NCBI GenBank assembly: GCA_947095535.1 | Contig: OX352774.1 | Coordinates: forward strand, 69,378,416-69,442,415 | From: Poecilobothrus nobilitatus | Taxonomy: Eukaryota; Arthropoda; Insecta; Diptera; Dolichopodidae | DNA length: 64,000 nt | Direction of reading: 5' to 3' | In this document: positions 48,467-61,477 of the stretch, in pieces | Layout: every line of letters starts with the position of its first letter | Position numbering within the stretch: position 1 is the first letter of the stretch | Notes under the pieces: model-generated | Seen by the model: the letters and a program-made list of their open reading frames with translations, nothing else | Told to the model about the DNA's origin: nothing | The model's database searches: none | Made by a program: the position numbers and the translations under genes

Positions 48467-51400
48467 CTTTAATAAAGAAAGGTATTACATATTTTAAAGC
48501 GAAAAAGTTTTTAGAAAAACCTCTTATAGTTTAATTTAAAAAAAAAAATGTTAACTGTGTAATAAAACAATTATTAAAAGTCTTACTTAAACAGTTAATG
48601 CATTTCTTTTTTTTTCTTCAATTTTATATTATGTTTTTCATCATTCTGTTGTATGCAATGTGATTATTAATTTCTAATGCGGTTATAATGTCTTAACTGA
48701 ACCTCACCTGTTTCCTTTTCTATATTTATTTTTATGTGTTTTGAATATACTGAACACCATTTTTGTTTTTTTAATAATCAACAAGGTATATAGGATAATG
48801 CTTAATTGAAAGAAATGAAAAAATAAAAAAATTCGAATCAGAAGTCATAACAAAAAAAAAGTAAATATGTGATGCGTTTTAATAATCCTATATATTCTGA
48901 AACCTGGAAGAATAAAGAATCAAATTGCATCTAGAATATTAAAAAGTATAATGTTATACAAAATAAAATTACATAATAATTATTAATATATATTTTGAAA
49001 ATTGTCATCAGAATAATAAATAATAAAACAATAATAAACAATTGGTTTAACATATGGTCATTAAAGAATATGTAATGATTAACAATATCATTTAACTGAT
49101 TCCTCGTTTCCCCTGAATACATTAAAGCATCTGATAACAACTAACATACTAACATAACTAACTTTAGGGAAGAATAAGATTCTTATTACCAATTTAATAT
49201 ACTTTTAGGTTACTCTAACTGATAATTATTTTTATTTTATGCATTTGAGGAGTTCTTTATATTTTGTTTTTACATATTTATGAATGAAAGCTGAGCTAAC
49301 ACGTCAGTAATCACTAGACTCTAGGTCAATAATTGCATCTTTAAAACGTAGGGGAACTTATTTGACCACAATTGGTGTTAAGCTTATCTAGATTTATACC
49401 AAGATGATACCAGGAAAATACTTTGAAAGCTTCTCGCATTCATGTAAGAGAGTACACCTAAATCTTGTAAAAAGAAAACTACCGAAATATTTTCTTGGCG
49501 GTATCTTTAGAAAAAAAACATTAGGAATATTTTTTAAATTATAATAAGGTATAGGCTGCTTTAAGTTTCTGTTTAAAATTTATCGTTTTAATATTTCCTC
49601 ACTTCCTGTATAATTTAAAGATCAATAACTAAGGTACTTAATATTTTATTGTTAATATTTCAATGAAGTTGGCTTGGTGTTAGTCTTCAGTCCGATATTT
49701 TTTTCAGTCCGATAAGAGGCGGAATTCTATTATAACAGACAGGCAGGATTTATTGTACGATTCAAAACTCTGATATTATGGGGTAATTGTTTCAATCAAT
49801 TTATATTCTAATTAATGGATTATTCTCCTCGATTATTTTGCTCAAAATTTATTTAAGGACCATTGTATAATGGTTAAGTTTCTTTTATTATAATTTTTAA
49901 GTATACTTAGTTATACATATTATTTTAGTTAGAATAATGTCATCTGCATTCTTAAGTTATTTTGTTACTTTTTTACCATTAATTTTTATCTCCTTGGTAG
50001 CCTTTATGTTCATATGTATACTATATGTTCTGTAAATCAATTCTCTAAAACAGCTTTAAATATGGAGTTTCTGAGAAAAATGTATCTGTTTTAAATTTTA
50101 ATCTTGATTTTAAATGCGCAGAAAATTAGCTTTTGTTAATTATTTATTTAAAGTGTCCTTCAATAAGCAATTATCTTCTCAAAGAGTTATTGCTTTGGTA
50201 AAAATAAAAGAAATATTTATCCGGTAGAGTGTAATTAAACCTATCGAAATAAAACTTAATATAGGATAATAACACCAATTCGCAAAATTCAAGCCTAAGG
50301 TCTTATTATCCATTCGAATTGGAAAGAAGCATAATATTGTGTATCAGTGGTGTATTAAGACATTTCTGAAGGGTTCAATATTAATTTTAACCAACTCTAA
50401 AATTCCTCATAATTTTTTTTGTACATACATATATGTATATTTCAACACTAAAGCTTTTAAAATATCAAAAAATAATATGGGCTGACGCGCTCAAAACTTT
50501 CAGAAAGCAAATTATTGACAACCAGATTTGGTAAATTCTAAAATCTTTTCTAATTATTTTCCTCACACACTTCTTTCCACAACAAAAAACTCAAAACATT
50601 GTCTCCTGTCACCGGCAAACATATAACTCACTAAACATATTATTGAAACGCTAATTTTGTAACCAACTATATGAAATCATTCCTAATTTAGGACTTTTCA
50701 TATTTATTATTTTTCCATCTCTTCATCATTTCATATCAATATACATAATATATTATTTTCTTTTCCCCAAAATTAATATTTTTAGAATTGGAAATAAATT
50801 CTAATATAAGTATCTTATTTCATATTTGAATGGGTAATGAGATCTACCACTGAAACTTTGCGAATTAGGCTTTATTAGTCATTCAAATTAGAAAGATGGC
50901 GTACCTATTAGGCTTTATTTAGTCAGGTTTTATTTTGCACCCCTCAATTTATACCAATTATTTCAGATTTTCCTAAATTTCTTTTACTAAGTTTACATTT
51001 TTTTTTTTTTTTTGAGGAAACGAAAATATTTTTGAAAAATTTGCTTTCAAAAAGATGTCGAGTATATAAATGGGAAAATTTTCCAAAAAAAAAAATTAAA
51101 TTAAAATAATAAAAACTGAAAATAATAAAAACTATACTCTTTAACATTAAGAAATTGAAAACAAAATAAAAGAAAAAAAATTTTTTTTTTTCATTAACAT
51201 TTTATAGTATGCTATTTCAATTCTTTTATTATTCTCTAAGGAAATTTTCTATTTATATTTTTGCACTTTCTTAAGATAAATTTTTAAGGGCTTTTAGTGT
51301 CCATTAACTTTACATGACAGAAACATTATGTAGAAATAAAATTACAATTTTCAGTTTTTTTGTTTTTATTTAGGTTTTTTTTTTCCTTTTTGTTCATATG

Positions 51401-52550
51401 TATAATACAGTTATAATAATATAATTCTTCCTGTTTATATCCTTATATTAAAAATTGAGAATTAAGAAGTGGTGAAAATTTCACTTCATATATTCGAAAA
51501 TTTTAAACAAAGAATATGTACAATTTGTATACAGAAGGTAATTTCATTGCTAATGGGTAATCATTTTACACTCTGGGTCAAAAAAGCAAAAAAAAATATA
51601 AAAATATAAACAGAATAAAATTTTCATTTTCAATACTATTATAAGTATACAATAAAAATGTTTAAGGATAATCATTACACTATTAGATACTCATTATATG
51701 TGAAGGCAAGCATGAATAATTTTTTTTTTTTTTTTTTGATTTTGTTTTATTTGTAGATGGTTTGACTTTTGCGAATTAGTGATGAGTAAAATGAAAAACC
51801 AATGCGACCAAGAAAATTATTATTGCCAAAGTCAATTGCTCTTAACATTATGTTATTTGTATACGAATCTATTAAGATGAAATCATTTTTATCTTAAGAT
51901 TTGAAAATGAAGACAAACATTTTTTTCCTAAACATATTATAAATATTTATAATGGACTTTAATATTATTTTTATGCTTAGAACGTTTACATTTTATTAGT
52001 TAAAAAGTCTGTCTTTTTTTCTTTTTAAAATTAATAAAAATTATATTTTTAATAATCTAATTTGTGGTAAATATTATGGTCATAATAAAGAGAATTTTAT
52101 TAAATCCATTGAATATTTAGGTATAGAACATTTTAATATTGATTTAGATATTAATGGGACGTAAATTTATTTTTATTTTAGATTGTTGAAATGCAACCTT
52201 GCAGGCAACTAGAAAAAATTGTATAATGGTGTGAAATAATGGTTGTGGTATTATTTTTTAAATGGTAATCTAGTTTAGAATATCTTAAGCTTAAAAAAGA
52301 ATAATTACCATAATATTAAGAGTATTAAAAGAGCTAGTCAGATGATTTGGTAATAACTCGAATTTTTTTTCGAATGAAACGGATTTTCTGTTAAATTTTT
52401 TTACTTTCTCTTTATATTCCTTTATATTCAACGTGAATATGAAATAGATTGCTGGCGAAAGTATTCCCAAAAATTGCCAAGATTAACGTATATGATAACG
52501 TTAAATTCAAGAAGAATATTCATTAACATATTTGTTCTTAACAATCAATC
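48467..52550. other. Non-coding AT-rich DNA
   Basis: No gene supported. A possible trace of reverse transcriptase (NRQAGFIVRF) at about 49735-49765 is too short to call. Similar phrases around 50280-50330 and 50865-50910 (TTAGGCTTTATTAGTCATTC type) suggest one more decayed repeat. Confidence 0.4.
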
Positions 52551-52756
52551 CAACATCCAGTAACTTGCCATATTTCCAAATTTCTTTAATTGCTATTCTT
52601 ATTTTTCTAATCGACAAGCCAAACCAAACAGTGCATTGTATCAAAATCCTTTCAACATCCGGTAACTTCCCATATTTCCCAATTTCCTTTAATCCTATTC
52701 CTATTTTTCCAATTCATAAGCCAAAAAATAGTGTATTGTACCATAAGTTCTACTTT
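52551..52756. repeat. Two-unit 102-bp tandem repeat
   Basis: CAACATCCAGTAACTTGCC... (from 52551) recurs as CAACATCCGGTAACTTCCC... (from 52653), a period of 102 bp with roughly one change in eight. The plus-strand frame stays open because the period is a multiple of three, but no protein family is recognised and the frame is probably fortuitous. Confidence 0.7.
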
Positions 52757-53989
52757 AATGTTTTATTTAATTTCAATTTACCTTGCGTTTGGTTGGTTAA
52801 AGTCCAACACTAGCAAAGAGAATTCGCGTGTTAATCTCATCGGTGTCTTTCGAAATTTACACCTGCCCTGAAACAAAAAACAAAACACACCTAAAAACAA
52901 AAATCTAAGAATGTTTTGAAGTTTTTAACTTTCAATTTACAAAAATTCTATAATTTTTAGCTCAATATTCAATTTTTGTTAGCAACTTTAATGTCCTTTA
53001 AGGATTTTCATATTATAGAAATCACCTTATTCAAACTAAGAATTTGAATGATATTTTCCAATATTGCTTAAAGTTTTTTTGTTATTCCGTAAGTTTTGTT
53101 ACAATAAAAATCAAAAAAAAAAAAAAAATGCTTTTTGTATTATTTAAAATAAATGGACACAATATTTATTTTCAATTGTAATTTCTATTTAAAATTTATA
53201 TATTCAAATACATTTTTTATATATTCTTTTTTTTTTTTTTTTTAAATATAAGAAAAATAGTTCAACTATTTTTCAAGTTTTTTTTTTTTTTATTATTATT
53301 CTTAAAGATATTTCATGTAAGCGTAAATATTTAATCATCCTGTAAGTAAAAAAATTTTAAATTCAAAAATGAAAAACAAAATTCGCATTCCTTTACTCTC
53401 ATTTTGCTATAAAAAAATTGGAATTTTCTTTTTCTATTTTTCGTCAAAGGAAAAGATTAATACGTTTCATACACCAGTTTTATTTATTTTATATGCAACA
53501 ATTAAATACACCCCTTCAACAAAAAATATCCTTTTTTTTTATTCTTATAATTTCCTTTTTTTTTTTTTGCATAAAAGAATAAAAACATTTTTCTAGTTTA
53601 TTCCAATTCAATGCATATTAAAAATCACAAGTCATTTCTTGAATTTTTATATGATATTTTTGTATGCATAAAAAAAAAAAAAATAAAGTCCTTCTTGATT
53701 CATTTAAGGATATAAAAAAAGGAAAGGCAAAATTTAATCGAAAATAGAATCGGAAGCATTTGTAGTATTAGAAAATGTTTTAAAAAGCATTAATCTAAAT
53801 GTCCTGTAAATAATAGTAAAAAAAAAAAAAAACAGGAAAACAAATAGTTTTGATTATTTTTGATGAATCGTCTAAACATTTTCGTTTACACCTTTTCGAT
53901 TTAAATCGATTTAAAATATACTTTTTCAGACATATCACTTTTATAATATATGAATTTAATCTTCAAATATAAAATTTATGTTAATTTTT

Positions 53990-54504
53990 ATACCAGTATG
54001 CACGTGTTTTTAAGGGTATAATATATGTGCCATTACATTTGTGACTCCTTAAACGAGTCAAGTTAGATGTAAACTTTAGTGTATGGATCGGATCAGAATT
54101 GAATTCTGTGTCGATTAAGATATACACGCCCGTCCTTCCGTCCGTTCGGACGATAACTCAAAAAATAAAGGAGCTAGAATTCTTAAATTTTTTCCGGGTT
54201 ATTTTTCTAAAATTAGTTTCTCTATTTAAATTCAGTAAGTTTGGCCAATTCGTTTTAGTAGCTACCATACAACTTCTTTCTTTATATGAAAATAACTCAT
54301 GTGTTTATTAAAGCTAGGTATCTGAAATTTTCTGAAAAGATGTCAAGTTTCATTCCAAAAATTTTTGTAAAATTTGGTTTTTTGCTAGAGAAGTAGGTTC
54401 AGGCAGCTTACATAGCTTCAAACTTAATTAACTTAGACATCTGAAATCTTGTAAAAGATGATCAAGCTTTATGGAAACGTCATATATTATATTCATACAG
54501 GTAT
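53990..54504 (-). mobile_element. Dispersed modular element, copy E (both ends present)
   Basis: Inverted relative to copy B. It starts on the plus strand with ATACCAGTATGCAC and ends ATTCATACAGGTAT (54491-54504), the diverged ATACCCGTATGAAC termini. In reverse it has the 5' module with an AAACTTGA-like word, TAGCTT(C/T)AATA, GTTGTATGGTAGCTA, GAGTTATCGTCCG, GGACGG units and TCGACACAGAATTC, then the terminal hairpin. At about 515 bp it is shorter than copy B (721 bp) because it has fewer internal modules. Confidence 0.7.
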
Positions 54505-54799
54505 CCTAGAGTAGACACAGTCTATTCTACACTCTTTCTCGTTTTTGTTTTTTTTGAATTTAGTTAAAAAAGAAGTTTTCCTTTTTATATTATTTAAATA
54601 AATTTCTAAATCATTGTCATGACTTTTGATATTATTAATAAAGTGCAAAATATTTGAAGTGGAAAAAAGAGTTTTGTATTAGTTAAAATACTTTTTTTTT
54701 TTTTAGAAATTTCTTTATTAATAGTATAGTTATACACATATAGGAAACAAACATATTAAAAATCTTGAAATGATAAATTTTATTTGATTTGACCTAACA

Positions 54800-55218
54800 A
54801 AACATGGATAAGACAGGTCACAGGACTGTCTACTATGATCAGTAAACTATGGCATTTTGTAGAAATGCAAGTGTATGATTCAAACAATTTTAGATCACCA
54901 ATTTTAATTGCAAGGGCATTACTTAAAACCATCACAAAGTCTACGTCTACGTCTTATAGTACAAGATCAATACTATATCAATAGAGATCCTAGAAGATGT
55001 TATATGTTAGGTATACATGTGAATCTTAACTGTATCGATTTTTCAGAGGAATTGACAATATAAAGACCATGAAGCACTTTCTCAGCATCTGTTCCAGTCT
55101 GTCAAGAAAAAAGTGGAAATATTTCGGTAATTTCACTTTCGAAGATTTAGATTACCTCTCTGAAATCAATCTGAGAGCTTTCAAGTTTCTCCGTCAGAAT
55201 AGTATCATTATGGCATAA
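54800..55218 (+). pseudogene. LINE 3' fragment (RNase H side and zinc motif)
   Basis: The frame ending at stop TAA 55216-55218 encodes CES*LYRF, then KTMKHFLSICSSLSRKKWKY, then FEDLDYLSEINLRAFKFLRQ. The H-x3-(C)-x-C-x-x-LSxxRxxxxG pattern is the end of an R1/LOA/Jockey-type ORF. Upstream, at about 54810-54860, WIRQVTGLSTMISKLWHF resembles the TG(L)xTGHxxL segment usual before the zinc motif. It has an in-frame stop and missing Cys residues. It is a different subfamily from the fragment at 41.7 kb. Confidence 0.65.
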
Positions 55219-57399
55219 ATTTAGAGACACTTAACACCTACTTATGTCGAATAGATTTCTCTTATGTTTTTAAAGTGCGCTACGAACCTAGGGTCTAGTT
55301 TTACTGAAACGTTAATTTAGCCTTCATCAAAAAACAAAAAAACAAAAAAATTAAAACAAACTGTAGAAAAATCAAATTGGAAAATGTAATCGGAAGACAA
55401 TTTATGTATCATATCTATAACGGAAACCATATGAACATATGGGGAAAATTAACTTTTAAATAATCAGACGAATGAAAATTATATTCAATCAAAATCTCTT
55501 ATTTTTTAAAAACTTAGAAGCGATCCAAAATATTGTACAATAATATATTGCACAATATTCCATATTCAATAATGTATTGTAGGTGTTATGATGGAAAGCT
55601 TTACAACTTATTTTAGAAACTAGAAGATTATTTAAGAAATTAAGAGCTATATTTTAATTTAAGTTTAAAGCTCATATCCTAACGGAATTTCCTCTATCTT
55701 TTGAGCTAATATTGAATATGATCGCAAAATTTCTTAATAAATGACCATATAAAGAAGGTTTTGAAATTATTAATTTTTTCAAAAATTTCAAGCTTAAAAA
55801 TATTTAATGAAAATTTAATGTAATTTGAAAAAAAAAAATAAAAATAAAAACAACAACAAAAATGCTTGTTTTAACATAATATGAAAAGCTATTAAAAAGG
55901 AGATTACTGAAAATCAATATTTTTATAAAATTTTCTTTGACAACATTGTCTTTGCTAATCTAAAGATTTTTTTTAATATATACATATATAATAGATATAT
56001 AATAACTTCTGTTCAAAAGTCATAACAGTTCGTGATTAATTCTTATAACTAAAAACCAAAATTTATAAAATGAAAATAACAAAGAAAAGTATGTATTTTG
56101 AAAGCAAAACTGATGTAACAAAATTGAGAGAAATAAAACAAACAAAAGTAAAAATAAAAAATTTTACAATTTAAATAAATTGTATATGTATATAAAAAAA
56201 AAACATTACTTTTTAACTTTGAGGATGAATCCATGTCTTTTTGTTTCTAAATAATAAAAGAAATGAAAAAAAAAGATCATAAAAAAACGTGACTTTTAAA
56301 TGTTTGTTTTTTTTTTTTTTTTTTTTTAAATTTTTACAACTATTGGTTAAAACTATTAATAAAATATTAAAACAGTTAAGGGACTATGTAATTTATAAAA
56401 AAGTAGTATAATTGATTATTTTTCAAATTATGTTTTTTTGTAAATATACCATTCTTTATATGTATATATATATATAATATAAAATGTAAGAATTGATTCG
56501 TTCTTGAACACTACTGAACTCTTCAGTAGACATGTACTCTTGAATTACGTAGTCTAGGTTAGACAACTCTCAAATTTTAAATTCTTTGGCTAGTCTTATA
56601 TGTCAAAATTTACAGAAATTTTCTGTGAGTTAATAGAACTAAACCAAAAAAAAAATTTGCTTTTTTGATTTAAAAAATTAAATCAATTTCATCTTATGGT
56701 TTTATCTTTTTTATAAAGATATGTAATAAATAAATGGAATATTAACTACCGTACTACAATACCGTTGTTTTAATAAATATTTAAATAATATAGATAATTT
56801 TTTCGATGGGTGTGCTTCAAACCAAGTTTAGTTCAATTTTCTAGGTTAAATTAAAATCAATAGAGGCTAATATTTTGATATAATTATACCAGATTAAATA
56901 GTGTAACCATTAAATCAACCCTTGTTAATTAATTTTGGCTTTTTACAAAAGTAATGATTCCGTTTTATTTTTCTTTGCTTCACACTTTTAACAGCATTTC
57001 CTAACGTTATTTGTTTTACTTAATAGTTAGTTTTATTCTATTGTTAATATTCCTAATTGACTCTTCTATTGCTTAGTAATTGTGTTCATAATTGTTGAAT
57101 TTTCATTTCAATTAGTGTTTTGGTTGTTTTGTTATATTTCAATTAAAAACTTAGCTTCAATTGTTCATGAACTAAACATAGTTAAAGGATAGAGCAGAAC
57201 ACAGTGGTTTATAATTGCAATCTATTTTATATAATTTGTATTTGTTTGTTATTTACTCATTGCTACACACGGTATACGCGATTGTAAACAAATGTTTCTG
57301 TGAACCACGAAGGTGCAGTGGAGTACTTTTGTTTTTTGATCCAGCAACCTCTTTCGGCATCAGAGTCATTTAAGTGATTTTTGTTTTTTTGTTGTCCTA
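55219..57399. other. Non-coding AT-rich DNA
   Basis: Begins with the putative 3' UTR of the LINE above. Otherwise homopolymers and no recognised gene. Confidence 0.45.
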
Positions 57400-57776
57400 T
57401 ATTATCTATACGGTACCACCAATTCAGTTCAAACTTTTCAGAAACGTAGTTTCCTACCAAACTTGTTTGCTGGTTTGATAAGATCCGTTAACCCGTCCCG
57501 GTACGCAAATCTGTTGTAAAAAAAAAATTTTTCTAAATCGTGTCAAATTTGGCAGAGTACTGTAATGGCTTTAAAAAACAAAATTGATAAATTTTTAGAA
57601 GTTCCGTTAACCCGTTTCGGCTCTATGACTTTTGAAAGAAATTTTCGTTTTTTCATGATCATGCCTATACTGTTTGACCGATTATATTCAAATTTTGTGA
57701 AAACGTAGTTCTTCAACAAAAGAGTTCGCTGGATACATAAGGTCATGAATCATGATCCGTTAATCCATTCCGGTTA
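57400..57776. repeat. Degenerate tandem repeat ending in CCGTTAACCCGT motif
   Basis: Three units end in CCGTTAACCCGTCCCGGT (57485), CCGTTAACCCGTTTCGGC (57604) and CCGTTAATCCATTCCGGT (57757). Units one and three also share the block TTCAAAYTTTNNGAAAACGTAG and a TTYGCTGG word. Spacings of about 120 and 153 bp show indels between units. Non-coding. Confidence 0.6.
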
Positions 57777-59350
57777 TCTAACTAACTAAAGTTTGCAACA
57801 ACAGTCCTCTTTTTTTACCTACTTATCTAATTTAATAAAAAACAACTAAAAATATAATAGATTTTTTGTTAGTATAAAAAATGTTCAACACTATTTTAAA
57901 AAATATTATTTTTGTTTTTTTTCTTTTAAATTGTTTTGTTAAAATAATGTTTTTAACTGTTATTAGAGTGCATTTTTAAATAAAGTTGTTCATTTGTAAT
58001 GTTATGTAATTTTTGTCGTGTTGGATAAGTTATTTTTTTTTTTTTGTATTTATGTTCAATTTTATATTAATATTGGTCATATAATATTTCGATACTATAT
58101 ATTTTGTTTTATTTTGGACTTGACCTAACAGAAATAAAGAAAAAAAGGTATTTTATTGTAAACCTGTTATTTTGTTTTAAAGAAGAAGAAGAAGAAAAAA
58201 AGTAATAAATCACGAAATAACGTTATTAAAAATCGCGACTTCTACCTTTTTCTTTAAGAATTTTCTAATATCTTAAATTTTGTATTATAGATATATTGAA
58301 AAATTCGTTCAATTGATTTATTATTAAGTTTTGGTTTTTTTTTTTTTAAATTGTAACATTTTAAAACATAAGTTTTTTAAGTAAACATCTGTAAATCTAT
58401 ATTAAGGGTTCTAGTTAATAAATTTAATTTATCAATCTCTTTAGTGGATATACTACTTATTTTTGCTAACATAGAAATAATGAACACATTCATTCATTCA
58501 CTTTGCCGTTTTAGTCTGGGTGTTCATCCGTCGGTTCTTCTGTTAACAAAATCTACATAACACTTGATATAAAATGTTACAATACATTATTTATGAAGTA
58601 TCATTTTTAAAAAATTGCTACAGTACTAAAAGGACTCTAAACCACTTAAATTTTCAAAAATATGATAAAAATATGTTTAGAATTTTTTGTCCGCAAAAAT
58701 TTCTTGTGGTTTGACGTTTATTTTATTTAAAAAAATATTCTGCCAGAACTTGAGATAAAAATATTTGAAAATAAGATTTCCTGCAACTTTGAGAAGTTGT
58801 AGCAATGGTTCGGACTACATAAAAACTTTGTTTTTATTATTTTTATTGATTTAGCATTTTATTAGACAAAAGTATTTTCTTTATAATCCCTATCTATGCT
58901 TGATTCATCTTAAAACGTGTAGAAGGTTTGTAGTAGACAGAAATTTGTTTTGGAAAATGTCCCAAAAATAAAAAGCATATAGATACTAAAAACCGTTTTA
59001 ATCTACTGCGATTTTTTTGTTTTAACAATAATAATTTTGGATAAATCTTATGTATGAATATATAAGCCTTATTATACTTTTCTTATGGAGATTTGTATTC
59101 TGCACTAAATCTAAGGGCTTTAATACTTTAAAACTTTCGGTTTTAATAGGGTTAACTTTATTCAGAGCAAGCTCAACATTTATATGACGTTTTAGAGGAA
59201 GAGGTGTTAGAGGTTTATTTTTTACGGCATATTTCTCTGATTTTGGAGATGTTTAGGTCTCTATATTAATGTCACTATTAGACACATGGCATATTAAGTC
59301 GTACTGTAGTTTTGTTTTACATGGGACTCTATTTTAATATAATGTTAGGT

Positions 59351-59391
<41 letters not shown>

Positions 59392-60844
59392 TAGTATACA
59401 TATATTATATAATTAAAATCTATTAAAATATATAATTGAAATTTAATGATAAAATGTCAAATTTATAGTTACGATTTATTAATATTATTTCTTTTAATGT
59501 TAAAAATAAAACAAAAACAAATATTTTCTTTTCATACATAACATAATATTTAAAAAAAAAAAAAAAAAAACAGTGATAAATAAAATATATAATGGCTTTT
59601 ATGGATTGTCATTTGAGTAATGATTTCTCTCTAAAAATACATTTTTTTTCTATATGTATCCTAAAATAAAACCGATATATATATACATATATGTATACAA
59701 ATATTTTTAATTTGCGCAGGAACCTACTTTCCTTATATACATGGTTTTATTTATTTTATATACTTATACTAAATGTAAACTATTATATACAAAATCATAA
59801 TAAAAAAAAAAATTTTTAAAATGAAAATAGAAAATGGCTTCAACAAAAACAGGCAGGCACGAACGTGATATCACGAGCATAAAAATTTTATAAAATTTTT
59901 CTTTTTAAGTTTTCTCTTTTTTAATCAAAAAGGAAGCTATATTTCATCATCATCCCGATAAATTTTAACTTAAATTTCAAATAAGACAACAAACAGAAAC
60001 ATAGTATCCTTAAACTTGTATTTCAATGTAAGTATTGTAATACTCGTACGATACACACTTATATACTTGTATATTGATCAAACAATTAAGAACTCCGCCT
60101 TTTTAACAGAGGAGGTTTTTCTTACATTATTGTTTTTTTTTTTTTTGAGCACAATCCTGAAAATTTGTTTTTTTTCTTTCTTTCAAAGTAAATTTATATA
60201 CTGAAACTATAAATATCTATATATCTGTTCTTCTTTTGCCCGTACGTTTGTCTGCCTCTTTACAAAACTTTTACACCGTGTGAGATAAAACAATGAAATT
60301 TTAATGATGATTCCGCTAAAAAAAAAATTAATATGTTTGGTAGCTTTGCTTCTTCAGAGAGCTACAACTCTTCAAAGTGAGAAAAAAGATCTGGTTATGA
60401 TTTTTGATTATAATTTAAGTGATTTAAGTACAATCAAAGATTTAATTTTTTAAATAAGAGAGCGTCCCACGAACAAGAATTTTTTACAATCTTTAGAAAT
60501 AAAAACAATTTCCTCTTTTTATTTATCTTAATTTGGTGGAACTGAAAATTTGCAAAAAATTTGAGCATCACTATTTTAAAACTTTTCAATGTTCCTGCGC
60601 AAAATTTTAGAATGTCTCAAAACATAAATGCTTGTATGTTTGGAAGGAAAGTATAAAGAACTTCAAAAATAAATACATGTTTATTTCCCTACATTACGTT
60701 ATTATGACTCTATTATTAGAAATCTATTCAATATTTATTGACATGTTCAAGTTTAATTCAAATATAGGTTAACTCACATTCAAATATTGTTTAAGATGAA
60801 ACTCAAAATTTAACACCTAAAGACAATATTCTAGTATATATTGT
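57777..60844. other. Non-coding AT-rich DNA with (TA)n
   Basis: A pure AT microsatellite lies at about 59357-59385. Segments around 58500-58560 and 60225-60300 share a CCGTCNG...CTNTTNACAAAA layout with 5400-5440 and 13190-13240, so they are probably decayed copies of one dispersed repeat. No gene. Confidence 0.45.
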
Positions 60845-60849
60845 GCAGC

Positions 60850-60925
60850 GTCTCAATGGCCTAATAATTAACTGCGTTACTTATCAACCGAGGTAGTACA
60901 GGTTAATATCTTGCGCAGATCGTAA
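60850..60925 (+). repeat. tRNA-like segment, second family, copy 2
   Basis: TCAATGGCCTAATAATTAAC carries an A-box-like motif from 60856, and GGTTAATATCTTGCGCAG a degenerate B box at 60901-60911. It ends in the same TGCRCAG word as 36125-36142. Probably a decayed SINE head. Confidence 0.5.
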
Positions 60926-61256
60926 CATTTTTTAATAGAAAAATTACCGAAAACTGCCCACATAATCGTTTTTGCATGTAAAGTATATAATATTACTATT
61001 CATATATAAGTATAAATTAATAAGAGTAAGACAATTGGCTAACATGTTTTATAGGCTAAGGATCTAAAGGTTATTCAATAGCTTAATTGAAAAACTATTG
61101 AATACGAAAATAAATATTATATAAATAAAATTAATATATGATGAAAAATGTTAGTATTATTGTTGCTATTATTGTCTAGCTGCTTATCTTTAAATTTAAA
61201 AAATAATTTTTTTTTTGATGAAAAAATATTAGGAAAAACTTAAAAAATGCTATGTA

Positions 61257-61477
61257 GGGGCCAAGGTGACCTAGTGGGTAAGAGCGTATACAATACGCTG
61301 TGTAAGTGAACCCACACACAGCTGCGAACCCACACTCCAAGGGAGTGTGGGTTCGAATCCCATACACGTCGTAAGAGTTATATCCCCTTACGACATTTAA
61401 AGCCACCCCTAAACAGGAAAGGTTGTGTAATTTCCTGCCTACATTTATGTGACAGAGAAATGCATTAAAAAAAAAAA
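61257..61477 (+). mobile_element. tRNA-derived SINE, copy 5, with inverted duplication of the B-box region
   Basis: GGGGCCAAGGTGACCTAGTG head, perfect B box (61350-61360), body CTTACGACATTTAAAGCCAC, GGAAAGGTTGTGTAATTTCC and poly-A (61467-61477). Between A and B boxes there are about 40 extra bases forming CGAACCCACACTCC-AAG-GGAGTGTGGGTTCG (61325-61355), a perfect 14-bp-arm hairpin. Likely target-site duplication AAAATGCTATGT / AAAATACTATGT on the two sides, one mismatch. Open frames across it are not real genes. Confidence 0.88.

Noticed and set aside
49735..49800. Reverse-transcriptase trace (NRQAGFIVRF)
   Set aside because: Too short, with no supporting motifs on either side in any frame.
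61176..61406. Minus-strand frames across the SINE copies (also 62907-63146)
   Set aside because: Both translate the same SINE sequence (GIRTHTP...); not proteins.
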